A DNA stretch of 64,000 nt from SZUA-309 sp050185825 (GCA_050185825.1 JBFWZA010000014.1:62001-126000), one strand, 5' to 3'; shown: positions 40,141-49,149, numbered from the stretch's first letter. Notes: generated by a model from the sequence alone, not told the origin. A program made the numbers and translations.

Positions 40141-41219
40141 GCCGGGTGTTCAATTTCTCTGCAGGACCGGCGGCGCTGCCCGAGGAAGTGCTCGAGCAGG
40201 CGAGTGCCGAGATGCTGGACTATCGCGGTACCGGCATGTCCGTCATGGAGATGAGCCACCGCAGCAGCGCCTTCATCGAGATCGCCGAGCAGGCGGAAGC
40301 CGACCTCATCGAGCTGCTCGCCGTGCCGGACGACTACAAGGTGCTGTTCCTCCAGGGCGGCGCCACCACCCAGTTCGCCATGGTGCCCATGAACCTGCTC
40401 GACGGCGCTGCCCGAGCGGACTACGTGAACACCGGCGCCTGGTCCGTGAAAGCCATCAGCGAGGCCGGCCGTTTCTGTGACGTCAATGTAGCGGCGAGCT
40501 CGGAAGGGACGGGCTTCGACCGGATTCCGGACTTCTCGAGCTGGACGTTTTCACCGGACGCGGCGTACCTGCACATCTGCTCGAACGAAACCATCGGCGG
40601 TGTGCAGTTTCACGCGCTGCCGGACGGATTCGACTGCCCGCTGGTGGCCGACATGTCGTCCGACATCCTCTCCCGCCCGGTGGACGTGAGCCGCTTCGGC
40701 CTCATCTACGCCGGTGCCCAGAAGAACATCGGCCCGGCAGGGCTCACCGTGGTGATCGTGCGCCGGGACCTGCTCGGTCGGGCCGGGCCTGGCGTGCCGA
40801 GCATGCTCGACTACCAGGTGCACGCCGACGCCGATTCGATGTCGAACACGCCGCCCACCTACGCCTGGTATCTCGCCGGGCTGGTGTTCAAGTGGCTGAA
40901 GAAGCAGGGTGGGCTGCCCGGCATCGCGGAGGCGAACCGGCGCAAGGCGGCGAAGCTCTATGCGGCCATCGACGCCGGCAACTTCTACCGCTCGCCGGTG
41001 GCGGCGGCCAACCGCTCGGAGATGAACATTCCGTTCACGCTGCCCGATCCGGCGCTCGACAAGGCGTTTCTGGCCGGCGCCGAGGCGGCGAAGCTCACCA
41101 ACCTGAAGGGCCACCGCAGCGTCGGCGGCATGCGCGCCAGCCTCTACAACGCGGTGCCCGAGGCCGCGGTGGACGCGCTGATCGCCTTCATGGCCGAGTT
41201 CGAGAATGACCACGGCTGA
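40137..41219 (+). CDS. serC: Phosphoserine aminotransferase
   Basis: PLP enzyme of serine (and, in gammaproteobacteria, pyridoxine) synthesis. The 360-residue protein starts RVFNFSAGPAALPEEVL, with FLQGGATTQFAM, the PLP-binding Lys in GLIYAGAQKNIGPAG, and ends NLKGHRSVGGMRASLYNA. It overlaps gyrA by 4 nt and pheA by 14 nt; the gyrA-serC-pheA order is that of Pseudomonas. Confidence 0.97.
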   Translation: MSRVFNFSAGPAALPEEVLEQASAEMLDYRGTGMSVMEMSHRSSAFIEIAEQAEADLIELLAVPDDYKVLFLQGGATTQFAMVPMNLLDGAARADYVNTGAWSVKAISEAGRFCDVNVAASSEGTGFDRIPDFSSWTFSPDAAYLHICSNETIGGVQFHALPDGFDCPLVADMSSDILSRPVDVSRFGLIYAGAQKNIGPAGLTVVIVRRDLLGRAGPGVPSMLDYQVHADADSMSNTPPTYAWYLAGLVFKWLKKQGGLPGIAEANRRKAAKLYAAIDAGNFYRSPVAAANRSEMNIPFTLPDPALDKAFLAGAEAAKLTNLKGHRSVGGMRASLYNAVPEAAVDALIAFMAEFENDHG

Positions 41220-42324
41220 CCCGCGCAAGCTCGAGACGCTGGAAGCCGTCCGCGAGCGCATGGACGGCATCGACCGCGAGCTCACGCGGCTGCTGAACGA
41301 ACGGGCGGCCTGTGCGCTCAGGGTCGGTGAGATCAAGCTGGCGGAGTCCGGCGGCGAAACGCCGGTGTTCTACCGGCCGGAGCGGGAAGCGCAGATCCTG
41401 GCGCGGATCCAGGCCGACAACCCGGGGCCGCTGCCGAACGCGGAGCTGGCGAGCCTGTTCCGGGAGATCATCTCCTGCTGCCTGAGTCTCGAGCAGCCGC
41501 TGACGATCGCCTATCTGGGCCCCGCCGGGACCTACACGGAGACGGCGGCGATCAAGCAGTTCGGTCACTTTGCCCGCACCCGGCCCATGGCGTCCATCGA
41601 CGAGGTGTTCCGGGAGGTGGAGTCCGGCGGCGTTCACTACGGGGTGGTGCCGGTGGAGAACTCCACCGAGGGCATGGTCAACCACACCCTCGACTGCTTC
41701 ATGGATTCCGATCTGGTCATCTGCGCCGAGGTGGAGCTGCCCATTCATCATGCGCTCATGGTGGCGATGAACGCGGGCGATGCGCCGATCGAGGAGATCG
41801 TCTCCCACTCCCAGTCCCTGGCCCAGTGCCGCGGCTGGCTGGACGCGCACTATCCCGGCGTGCCGCGCATCCCGGTAAACAGCAACGCGGAGGCCGCGCG
41901 GCTGGTGGCCGACGCGGCGGACGGGAAGCACCGCGCCGCCATCGCCGGCGAGATGGCGGCCGAACGCTACGGGCTGCGGATACTGGCGAGCAACATCGAG
42001 GATCACGCGGACAACAAGACCCGGTTCCTGGTGATCGGCAAGCAGAAGGTGGGTCCGAGCGGCCGTGACAAGACGTCCATACTCGTCTCCACGCGCAACG
42101 AGCCGGGTGCGCTCTACCAGGTTCTCGGCCCGTTCCACCACCACGGCATCAGCCTGACGCGAATCGAGACCCGCCCGGCCAAGTCCGGATCCTGGTCCTA
42201 CGTCTTCTTCATCGACTTCGACGGCCACCAGAGCGAGGCAGCCACCCAGCGCGTGCTGGAAGAGGTGCGCAAGGTGGCGATGGAGGTACGCTCGCTCGGC
42301 TCCTATCCGCAGGCGGTGGTCTGA
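41206..42324 (+). CDS. pheA: Bifunctional chorismate mutase/prephenate dehydratase
   Basis: P-protein for phenylalanine synthesis. Residues about 5-90 are an AroQ chorismate mutase (VRERMDGIDRELTRLLNERAA), 100-275 are prephenate dehydratase (AYLGPAGTYTETAA, VPVENSTEGMVNHTLD, the TRFLVIG end), and 285-360 are an ACT domain for Phe feedback (NEPGALYQVLGPFHHHGISLTRIETRP). Length 372 aa matches the Pseudomonas type. The ATG overlaps serC; hisC follows by 2 nt. Confidence 0.97.
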   Translation: MTTADPRKLETLEAVRERMDGIDRELTRLLNERAACALRVGEIKLAESGGETPVFYRPEREAQILARIQADNPGPLPNAELASLFREIISCCLSLEQPLTIAYLGPAGTYTETAAIKQFGHFARTRPMASIDEVFREVESGGVHYGVVPVENSTEGMVNHTLDCFMDSDLVICAEVELPIHHALMVAMNAGDAPIEEIVSHSQSLAQCRGWLDAHYPGVPRIPVNSNAEAARLVADAADGKHRAAIAGEMAAERYGLRILASNIEDHADNKTRFLVIGKQKVGPSGRDKTSILVSTRNEPGALYQVLGPFHHHGISLTRIETRPAKSGSWSYVFFIDFDGHQSEAATQRVLEEVRKVAMEVRSLGSYPQAVV

Positions 42325-42326
42325 CC

Positions 42327-43442
42327 ATGGCAAACGATTCCAGGAACGCGCTGAAGGGCCCCGTGCACCCCGGCATCGCCGGTCTCACCCCGTATCGCCC
42401 CGGCAAGCCCATCGACGAGCTGACCCGGGAACTCGGCATCACGGACATCATCAAGCTGGCGTCCAACGAGAATCCGCGGGGGCCGGGACCGCTGGTGCGC
42501 GAGCGCCTGGCCCGGGCCGCCGAGGAGCTGTCCCGCTATCCGGACGGCGGCGGCTTCGCGCTCAAAGCGGCCCTGTCGAAAACGCTCGGCGTCGCGCCCG
42601 GGCAGCTGACGCTGGGCAACGGCTCCAACGACGTGCTCGACCTGGCGGCGCGCATCACCGTGCTGCCCGGTGCCGAAGCCGTGGTCTCGGCGCACGCCTT
42701 CGTGGTCTACCGGCTGGCGGTGGTGAGTTGCGGCGGCACGCTCGTGGAGGTGCCGGCAAAGGACTACGGCGCGGATCTGGCCGCCATGACGGCGGCGATC
42801 ACGGAGCGCACGGCCATCGTTTTTCTGGCCAACCCGAACAACCCGACGGGCACCTGGGTGACGAAGTCCACGCTGGTCGATTTTCTGGAGGCGGTGCCGG
42901 AGCGGGTCTGGGTGGTGCTCGACGAGGCCTACGCGGAGTATGTGGAAGAGCCGGACTATCCGGATGGCATCGCGCTGCTGGCGCGCTATCCGAATCTCAT
43001 CGTCACCCGCACGTTCTCGAAGATTCACGCACTGGCCGCGCTCAGGATCGGCTACGCGGTCTCGTCCCCCGCGGTGGCGGACCTGATGAACCGCGCCCGC
43101 CAGCCTTTCAACGTCAACGCGCTGGCCCTGGCCGCGGCGGAGGCGGCGCTGGCCGATCAGGAGTTCGTGAGCACCTCCCGGGCGCTGAACCGGGAAGGCA
43201 AGGCGGCGCTCATCCACGGCTTCGAGGAGCTGGGACTCGAGTACATACCCTCCGCCGGCAATTTTCTGGCGGTAAAGGTGCCGGATGCCTCGGCGACCTA
43301 TCAGACGCTGCTGAAGGAAGGCGTCATCGTCCGTCCCATCGGCGAGTACGGTCTGCCCGACCACCTGCGGATCAGCGTCGGTCTGCCCGAGGAAAATGCC
43401 AGATTCCTCGCCACGCTGAGACGCGTGCTGGCGGCGTGCTGA
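42327..43442 (+). CDS. hisC: Histidinol-phosphate/aromatic aminotransferase
   Basis: PLP aminotransferase of 371 aa. Features: IIKLASNENPRGPG near the start, NPNNPTGTWV, DEAYAEYV, and the PLP Lys in RTFSKIHALAALRIGY. HisC-family enzymes at this locus, between pheA and tyrA, are commonly called HisC2 and can transaminate phenylpyruvate or hydroxyphenylpyruvate as well as imidazole-acetol phosphate. Whether a second hisC exists in a his operon cannot be told here. Confidence 0.94.
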   Translation: MANDSRNALKGPVHPGIAGLTPYRPGKPIDELTRELGITDIIKLASNENPRGPGPLVRERLARAAEELSRYPDGGGFALKAALSKTLGVAPGQLTLGNGSNDVLDLAARITVLPGAEAVVSAHAFVVYRLAVVSCGGTLVEVPAKDYGADLAAMTAAITERTAIVFLANPNNPTGTWVTKSTLVDFLEAVPERVWVVLDEAYAEYVEEPDYPDGIALLARYPNLIVTRTFSKIHALAALRIGYAVSSPAVADLMNRARQPFNVNALALAAAEAALADQEFVSTSRALNREGKAALIHGFEELGLEYIPSAGNFLAVKVPDASATYQTLLKEGVIVRPIGEYGLPDHLRISVGLPEENARFLATLRRVLAAC

Positions 43443-43470
43443 CACCGTCTCGGCAAGCCAGGCTCTGAGC

Positions 43471-44286
43471 TTGGCCGGTGAGCTGACCATCGTCGGCATC
43501 GGATTGATCGGGGCCTCGTTCGCGCTGGCCGCCAGATCTGCTTTCTCCCGCATCTCGGTGCTCGATCCACGCGACGACCACGTGGCCTACGCGCTGGCGA
43601 ACGGCGTGGCGGATGCCCGTGTCGCGGCGGTGCCGGACACCGCGGATGCCGTGCTGCTCGCCTGTCCGAGCGATCACATCGCGCCCTGGGTGGTGGAGCT
43701 CGCGGAGCATCCGGGGACGGTATTCGACACCGGCAGCGTCAAGGGCGCCGTCCTCGAGGAGATCGAGGCAGAGCTCGGCACCGTGCCGCACAACTTCGTG
43801 CCGGCGCATCCCATCGCCGGGCTCGAGCGCAGCGGTCCGGCCGCGGCCAGTGCCGACCTCTTCGCCGGCAGGCTCGTGATCCTGACCCCCGTGGCGGCGA
43901 CGGATCCGGCGCGACTGCAGCGGGTCCGCACCTGGTGGGAGCAGACAGGCGCCGTGGTCGAGCAGATGCCGCCCGGGCTTCACGACGCGATCTATGCACG
44001 GACCAGCCATCTGCCCCACCTCATCGCCTTCGCCTATCTGCTGGGCATCGCGGATGCGGACCTGACCCACACCGGCGGTGGCTTTCGCGACTTCAGCCGG
44101 ATCGGTGGCTCCGATCCGGACATGTGGACGGCCATCTTCGCGAAGAACCGGCCGGCGCTGCTGGCCGCGCTCGACACTTTCGAGACCCACCTCGAGGCAT
44201 TCCGGCAGGCGCTGGAGACCGGCGACCTGGATCGCTGCCGGGCGCTGATTGCCCAGGCCCGCACCCGGCGGGAGCGGCTGCCATGA
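43471..44286 (+). CDS. tyrA: Prephenate dehydrogenase
   Basis: NAD(P)-dependent conversion of prephenate to 4-hydroxyphenylpyruvate for tyrosine synthesis. The 271-residue protein has the Rossmann loop IVGIGLIGASFALAAR at the start, FDTGSVKG, PAHPIAGLERSG (catalytic His) and THTGGGFRDFSRIGGSDPDMW. Start TTG at 43471. In Pseudomonas this locus encodes TyrA fused to AroA; here the frame stops at the end of the dehydrogenase and cmk starts 4 nt before that stop, so aroA has been lost from or never joined this site. Confidence 0.94.
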   Translation: MAGELTIVGIGLIGASFALAARSAFSRISVLDPRDDHVAYALANGVADARVAAVPDTADAVLLACPSDHIAPWVVELAEHPGTVFDTGSVKGAVLEEIEAELGTVPHNFVPAHPIAGLERSGPAAASADLFAGRLVILTPVAATDPARLQRVRTWWEQTGAVVEQMPPGLHDAIYARTSHLPHLIAFAYLLGIADADLTHTGGGFRDFSRIGGSDPDMWTAIFAKNRPALLAALDTFETHLEAFRQALETGDLDRCRALIAQARTRRERLP

Positions 44287-44951
44287 GCAGCCGGGTGCCT
44301 GTGATCGCCATCGACGGGCCGAGCGGCTCCGGCAAGGGCACGGTGGCCGCGCTCGTGGCCGAGCGCCTGGGCTGGCACCTGCTGGACAGCGGCGCGCTGT
44401 ACCGGATCGTCGCCGCCGTCGCCCTGGCCAGAAGCATTCCGCTGGATGACGAGGCAGCGCTCGCTGCCATGGCGGTGGGGCTGGATATCCGCTTCGAAGG
44501 TGGTGTGGTCAACGTCGACGGCGACGACCTGACCGAGGAAATCCGCACCGAGCCGGTGAGCGCCGCCGCGTCCAGGGTGGCCGCCCTGGGTGCAGTACGA
44601 CGCGCGATTCTCGCCGCCCAGCGCGCCATGCGCCGTCAGCCGGGCCTGGTGGCGGACGGACGGGACATGGGCACGGTGGTCTTTCCGGATGCCGAGCTCA
44701 AGGTCTATCTGGACGCGAGCGCCCGGGTTCGTGCGGAGCGTCGTTATAACCAGTTGAAAAACAAAGGGTTGAGTGTTAACTTCCGCGCCCTTCTCGCGAA
44801 CCTGGAAGAACGGGACGCGAGAGACAAGGAGCGCGCGGTCTCTCCCCTCGTGCCGGCTCCGGACGCGCTGATCATCGACAGCACCAACCTCGGGATAGAC
44901 GAGGTGCTGGACAGGGTGCTCAACGAAGCCCGGAACCGACGCCTGAACTGA
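44283..44951 (+). CDS. cmk: Cytidylate kinase
   Basis: Phosphorylates CMP/dCMP with ATP. The 222-residue protein has the P-loop IDGPSGSGKGT, LLDSGALYR, the conserved VADGRDMGTVVFPDA, and LDASARVRAERRYNQL. The start overlaps the tyrA stop by 4 nt. It is followed by rpsA, the widespread cmk-rpsA pairing. Confidence 0.97.
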   Translation: MSSRVPVIAIDGPSGSGKGTVAALVAERLGWHLLDSGALYRIVAAVALARSIPLDDEAALAAMAVGLDIRFEGGVVNVDGDDLTEEIRTEPVSAAASRVAALGAVRRAILAAQRAMRRQPGLVADGRDMGTVVFPDAELKVYLDASARVRAERRYNQLKNKGLSVNFRALLANLEERDARDKERAVSPLVPAPDALIIDSTNLGIDEVLDRVLNEARNRRLN

Positions 44952-44999
44952 CCGCGCTGTGTTGAACCCCGGCGTGGTCCCGCCATGCCTACAAACAGA

Positions 45000-45039
45000 C
45001 ACCGGCCCCTGCGCAATCGGCGCACGATGCCGGCCGGTG
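45000..45039 (+). promoter_or_regulatory. Structured rpsA 5' leader, candidate S1 autoregulatory operator
   Basis: Two nested stems: outer 8 bp 45000-45007 with 45032-45039 (CACCGGCC/GGCCGGTG) and inner 5 bp 45010-45014 with 45020-45024 (TGCGC/GCGCA). It lies 20-60 nt before the rpsA ATG in the 107-bp cmk-rpsA gap; a GGGGAAGA stretch overlaps its 3' end. In E. coli the rpsA leader forms hairpins that S1 itself binds; the analogy is inferred. Confidence 0.55.
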
Positions 45040-45058
45040 GGGAAGAATCGATCAAGTC

Positions 45059-46744
45059 ATGAGTGAAAGTTTTGCCGAGCTCTTCGAGGAGAGCCTGAAC
45101 ACCATCGAAATGGCCCCCGGTTCCATCGTGACCGGCACGGTGGTGGAAATCGACAGCGACTGGGTGGTGGTGCACGCCGGACTGAAGTCCGAAGGCGTGA
45201 TTCCGAGAGCGCAGTTCGTGAACGAGGCTGGCGAGTTCAGCCTGAAGGTCGGCGACCAGGTGAAGGTCGCCATGGAAGTGGTGGACGACGGCTGGGGAGA
45301 AACCCGCCTGTCCCGCGAGAAAGCACGCCGTGCCGAATCCTGGTCGATGCTGGACGACGCCTTTGCGAAGAACGAAGTCGTCACGGGCATCATCAACGGC
45401 AAGGTCAAGGGCGGCTTCACGGTGGACATCTCCGACATCCGCGCGTTCCTGCCCGGGTCGCTGGTGGACATCCGCCCCTTGCGGGAAACGGCCCACCTGG
45501 AAGGCAAGCCCCTGGATTTCAAGGTCATCAAGCTCGACCAGAAGCGCAACAACGTGGTGGTTTCCCGCCGCGCGGTGCTCGAGGAGGAGAACAGCCACGA
45601 GCGCGAGGCGCTGCTGTCCCAGCTCCAGGAAGGCCAGACGGTGAAGGGCATCGTGAAGAACCTCACCGACTACGGGGCGTTCGTGGACCTCGGCGGTGTG
45701 GACGGCCTGCTGCACATCACCGACATGGCCTGGCGCCGCATCCGGCACCCGTCGGAGATGGTCACGGTCGGCGACGAGGTGGATGTGAAGATCCTCAAGT
45801 TCGACCGCGAGAAGAACCGGGTGAGCCTCGGTATGAAGCAGCTCGGCGACGATCCGTGGGTCTCCATCACCAAGCGCTATCCGGAAGGTTCCCGGGTCAT
45901 GGCCACGGTCACCAACCTCACCGACTACGGCTGCTTCGCCGAGATCGAGGAAGGGGTGGAAGGCCTGGTGCACGTCTCCGAGATGGACTGGACCAACAAG
46001 AACATTCACCCGTCCAAGGTCGTGCACGTGGGCGACGAGGTGGAGGTGATGATCCTCGACATCGACGAGGAGCGCCGCCGCATCTCCCTCGGCATCAAGC
46101 AGTGCCGGCCCAATCCCTGGGAAGAGTTCGGTGTCACCCATGCCAAGGGCGACCGTATCTCGGGCAAGATCAAGTCGATCACCGACTTCGGTATCTTCAT
46201 CGGTCTCGACGGTGGTATCGACGGGCTGGTGCACCTTTCCGACATCTCCTGGAACGAGCCCGGCGAGACGGCCGTGCGCCGCTACTCCAAGGGCGAGGAG
46301 ATCGAAACGGTCATCCTCTCCGTGGACCCGGAGCGGGAGCGCATCTCGCTAGGGGTCAAGCAGCTCGATCAGGATCCGTTCACCGACTACACGGCGGTGC
46401 ACGATCGGGGCAGCATCGTCAGAGGCATCATCCGTGAGGTGGAGCCGAAGGAAGCCATCATCGACCTGGCGGAAGATGTGGTGGGCATCCTGAAAGCGTC
46501 CGAGATCAGCATCGATCGCGTGGAAGACGCGCGCAACGCGCTGACCGCGGGTGAGGAGATCGAGGTGAAGGTGATCAGCATCGATCGCAAGAACCGGACC
46601 GTGGGATTGTCCATCAAGGCGAAGGACATCGACGACGAGCGTGCAGCCGTTCGCGAGCATCGCAGCAAGGAGTCGGAGCGCCCGGGAGCCCAGACGCTGG
46701 GCGACCTGATCAAGGCGCAGATGGATCAGAACGCGGAAAGCTGA
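45059..46744 (+). CDS. rpsA: 30S ribosomal protein S1
   Basis: mRNA-binding ribosomal protein required to start translation on most leaders. The 561-residue protein contains six S1 (OB) repeats: starting near residues 19, 105, 190, 275, 362 and 450, with clear GxVxxxxDYGAFVDL-type cores (e.g. VKNLTDYGAFVDLGGVDGLLHI, TNLTDYGCFAEIEEGVEGLVHV). Length and N-terminus (SESFAELFEESL) match gammaproteobacterial S1. Confidence 0.98.
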   Translation: MSESFAELFEESLNTIEMAPGSIVTGTVVEIDSDWVVVHAGLKSEGVIPRAQFVNEAGEFSLKVGDQVKVAMEVVDDGWGETRLSREKARRAESWSMLDDAFAKNEVVTGIINGKVKGGFTVDISDIRAFLPGSLVDIRPLRETAHLEGKPLDFKVIKLDQKRNNVVVSRRAVLEEENSHEREALLSQLQEGQTVKGIVKNLTDYGAFVDLGGVDGLLHITDMAWRRIRHPSEMVTVGDEVDVKILKFDREKNRVSLGMKQLGDDPWVSITKRYPEGSRVMATVTNLTDYGCFAEIEEGVEGLVHVSEMDWTNKNIHPSKVVHVGDEVEVMILDIDEERRRISLGIKQCRPNPWEEFGVTHAKGDRISGKIKSITDFGIFIGLDGGIDGLVHLSDISWNEPGETAVRRYSKGEEIETVILSVDPERERISLGVKQLDQDPFTDYTAVHDRGSIVRGIIREVEPKEAIIDLAEDVVGILKASEISIDRVEDARNALTAGEEIEVKVISIDRKNRTVGLSIKAKDIDDERAAVREHRSKESERPGAQTLGDLIKAQMDQNAES

Positions 46745-46755
46745 TCCCGCCGCGT

Positions 46756-46777
46756 GCGGCCCGGAGACCCGGGCCGC
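46756..46777 (+). terminator. GC-rich hairpin after rpsA
   Basis: A perfect 9-bp stem (GCGGCCCGG / CCGGGCCGC) with loop AGAC, 12 nt after the rpsA stop. No T-run follows, so termination would be partial or factor-assisted. It is followed by a markedly AT-rich stretch (46794-46858) that includes TATAAA at 46824-46829 and probably the ihfB promoter. Confidence 0.5.
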
Positions 46778-46859
46778 GCGTCCAAGCGGCGCAAAAGACC
46801 CATACAAATGGGACTAAAAAAGCTATAAAAATCAAAGACAAAAGCTTTATCATCCGTCC

Positions 46860-47240
46860 ATGACCAAATCCGAGCTCATCGAGATCATCGCGGCCAAGCA
46901 GAGCCAGCTGTCCGTCAAGGACGTGGAGCTCGCGGTGAAGACGCTCATCGAGCAGATGTCGGAGACCCTGGCAGCCGGGGAGCGGATCGAGATCCGCGGC
47001 TTCGGCAGCTTTTCCCTGCACTACCGGGCGCCGAGAATCGGCCGCAACCCGAAAACGGGCGAATCCGTCGGGCTGGCCGGCAAGTACGTGCCGCACTTCA
47101 AGCCGGGCAAGGAGCTGCGTGATCGGGTGAATCTGAGCATGGAGCGCGACCAGGTGCCGGCTGAGGACGCCGATGGCGCCTCCGCGGACGGCACGGACAC
47201 GCGGGTCGGCACCGTGGCACCGGGCGGCCGAATCGAGTAG
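46860..47240 (+). CDS. ihfB: Integration host factor subunit beta
   Basis: DNA-bending heterodimer subunit (partner IhfA elsewhere). Residues 1-94 match IhfB closely: TKSELIEIIAAKQSQL, GERIEIRGFGSFSLHYRAPRIGRNPKTGESV, KYVPHFKPGKELRDRVN. A 30-residue Asp/Ala/Gly-rich tail follows, absent from the 94-aa E. coli protein. It has its own AT-rich promoter region after rpsA, and lapA follows after 7 nt. Confidence 0.96.
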   Translation: MTKSELIEIIAAKQSQLSVKDVELAVKTLIEQMSETLAAGERIEIRGFGSFSLHYRAPRIGRNPKTGESVGLAGKYVPHFKPGKELRDRVNLSMERDQVPAEDADGASADGTDTRVGTVAPGGRIE

Positions 47241-47247
47241 CCGGGCG

Positions 47248-47541
47248 GTGAGCTGGCTGTCACGACTGTTCTGGGTATCCCTCGCTGTCGTTGCCTTCTT
47301 TCTCGCCGCGCTGGCGGTCAACCAGGAGCCGGTGGTCCTTCAGTTTCTCTCCTGGCAGACACCGTCACTCAGCGTTTTCTGGTGGCTGCTGGCGGCGTTC
47401 GGTCTGGGATTGCTGCTGGGGCTCCTGGCGATTACCGTGCTCACCACCCGCCTCAGCCTGAAGAACCGCAAGCTGTCGAAGCAGCTCGGCCACGCGGAAC
47501 AGGAGCTGCATCGGGTACGGAGTCTCTCCCTGCAGGACTAG
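47248..47541 (+). CDS. lapA: Lipopolysaccharide assembly protein A (DUF1049)
   Basis: A 97-residue inner-membrane protein with two helices (residues about 5-24 and 42-63) and a cytoplasmic coiled tail, as in E. coli LapA/YciS. The NQEPVVLQFLSWQ periplasmic loop and LTTRLSLKNRKLSKQL tail fit the family. The start is GTG at 47248. It pairs with lapB downstream; together with FtsH they adjust LpxC and so LPS synthesis. Confidence 0.88.
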   Translation: MSWLSRLFWVSLAVVAFFLAALAVNQEPVVLQFLSWQTPSLSVFWWLLAAFGLGLLLGLLAITVLTTRLSLKNRKLSKQLGHAEQELHRVRSLSLQD

Positions 47542-47581
47542 CAGCCTGTTGAATCCCCCCTGACAACGATGCCCGACGACA

Positions 47582-48757
47582 ATGCCTGACAACGTCGCCC
47601 TCTACCTTCTGCTGGTGGTTGCGCTGGGAATCGGTTACCTGCTGGGTCGCCGTGAGCGGCGGTCACGCCCGAGTGAGGTCGGCATGATTGCCGAGGACTA
47701 CTTCAAGGGCCTCAACCACCTGCTCAACGAGCGTCACGATCTGGCCATCGATACCTTCGTGGAGAGCATGGCCGTGGACAACGACACGGTGGACACGCAC
47801 CTGGCGCTCGGCTCCCTGGTGCGCCGCCGCGGTGAGGTGGACAAGGCCATCCGCATCCATCAGAACCTGCTGGCCCGGCCGGTGCTGTCTGCCGAGCGCC
47901 GCACCCAGACGGAGCTCGAGCTGGCGCGCGATTATCTGGTGGCCGGGCTCCTGGGGCGGGCGGAGAATCTGCTGAAGGAGCTGGCGGGCAGAAACGGCGC
48001 CGAGAAGAAGCCGGCGCAGGAGCTGCTGCTGGAGATCTACCAGCGCGAGAAGGAGTGGGAGAGCGCGGTGGCCATCGGTCGGGAGCTCGCCCGCCACGAC
48101 CGGCGCTTCCACAGCCAGCTGGCGCACTTCCAGTGCGAGCTGGCGTCCAGAGCGCTGGCCGCCGGCGACCTGCGTGGTGCCCGGGCCGCGGTCGGCAAGG
48201 CCAGCCGATTCGATGCGGGCTGTGCCCGGGTTGCCCTGGTAGGCGCGGAGGTCGCGTTTGCGGAGAAGCGCTACCGGGAGGTGCAGCGTCAGCTCACCCG
48301 GGTCCGCGATCTGGACCCGGAGCTCGCCCAGGAAACCCTGGCGCTCTACCAGGCGGCGAGCGACGAGCTGGATGATCAGGCCGGATTCATCAGCTACCTG
48401 AAGGGATGTCTCAGGCAGGCGCCCGTGCTGCCGGTGGTGGAGCGGCTCGGCCGGGATGTGGAGCAGCAGTCCGGAACCGAGGCGGCGAACGCGTTCGTGG
48501 TCGAGCAGCTGCTGCGCAACCCGAGCCTCGGTGGCTTCGTCATGCTGCTCAACCGGCTGGACCGCAGCGGCGAGCCGCTGCCGCCGGAGCAGCTCACTCT
48601 GGTGCGGCGGTTCTCCCAGTCGCTCCTCCAGCGCCAGCCCGCCTACCGCTGCCGGAACTGCGGCTTCAGCGGCAAGACCCTGATCTGGCAGTGCCCGAGC
48701 TGTCGGACCTGGGGCAGCATCAAGCCCATCATCCAGAACCAGAAAGAAGACGTCTGA
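47582..48757 (+). CDS. lapB: Lipopolysaccharide assembly protein B
   Basis: Membrane-anchored TPR protein that directs LpxC to FtsH. The 391-residue protein has an N-terminal helix (residues 4-20), the YFKGLNHLLNERHDLAIDTF sequence opening the TPR array, and a C-terminal rubredoxin-like metal site CRNCGFSGKTLIWQCPSC (CxxC...CxxC) near residue 357. Typical length. Gene order ihfB-lapA-lapB is common in gammaproteobacteria. Confidence 0.95.
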   Translation: MPDNVALYLLLVVALGIGYLLGRRERRSRPSEVGMIAEDYFKGLNHLLNERHDLAIDTFVESMAVDNDTVDTHLALGSLVRRRGEVDKAIRIHQNLLARPVLSAERRTQTELELARDYLVAGLLGRAENLLKELAGRNGAEKKPAQELLLEIYQREKEWESAVAIGRELARHDRRFHSQLAHFQCELASRALAAGDLRGARAAVGKASRFDAGCARVALVGAEVAFAEKRYREVQRQLTRVRDLDPELAQETLALYQAASDELDDQAGFISYLKGCLRQAPVLPVVERLGRDVEQQSGTEAANAFVVEQLLRNPSLGGFVMLLNRLDRSGEPLPPEQLTLVRRFSQSLLQRQPAYRCRNCGFSGKTLIWQCPSCRTWGSIKPIIQNQKEDV

Positions 48758-48864
48758 CGGCTGGACGCCGGGTTCGCGCACGCCGACGCTGGCGAATGGC
48801 TGCTGCCGGAGCATTGCCGGAGGACGGAGCATAGCGGCCCCTTGTCCAAACCTAGGAGCAACGC

Positions 48865-49140
48865 ATGTCACTTCGAACCCTGCTCGGCGCCCTGGCCCTG
48901 ACGGCACTGTGCCTCGCGCACCCCGCCTTCGCCGAGCCCGATTCCGTCAACGTGAACTCGGCAGACGCGGAAACCCTTGCCGCCGTGCTCGACGGGGTGG
49001 GCCTCTCCCGCGCCCAGGCCATCGTCGAGTATCGGGATGCCAACGGATCGTTCCGGGACATCTACGACCTCGCCAACGTCAAAGGCATCGGTGATCGCAC
49101 CATCGAGCTGAACGAAGCGCGGATCCGGCTGACGGACTGA
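48865..49140 (+). CDS. ComEA-like helix-hairpin-helix secreted protein
   Basis: A 91-residue protein with a signal peptide (residues 1-23, ending AFA) and a tandem helix-hairpin-helix DNA-binding domain (DSVNVNSADAETLAAVLDGVGLSRAQAIVEYR...IYDLANVKGIGDRTI). It is the DNA-receptor part of ComEA without a membrane helix; in other gammaproteobacteria such proteins hold DNA in the periplasm during uptake. No other competence gene is close. Confidence 0.88.
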   Translation: MSLRTLLGALALTALCLAHPAFAEPDSVNVNSADAETLAAVLDGVGLSRAQAIVEYRDANGSFRDIYDLANVKGIGDRTIELNEARIRLTD

Positions 49141-49149
49141 CCGCCCGGC

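Noticed and set aside
46830..46845. IHF-binding-like AATCAA in the ihfB leader suggesting autoregulation
   Set aside because: The downstream TTR half of the consensus is missing, so the match is too weak to claim.
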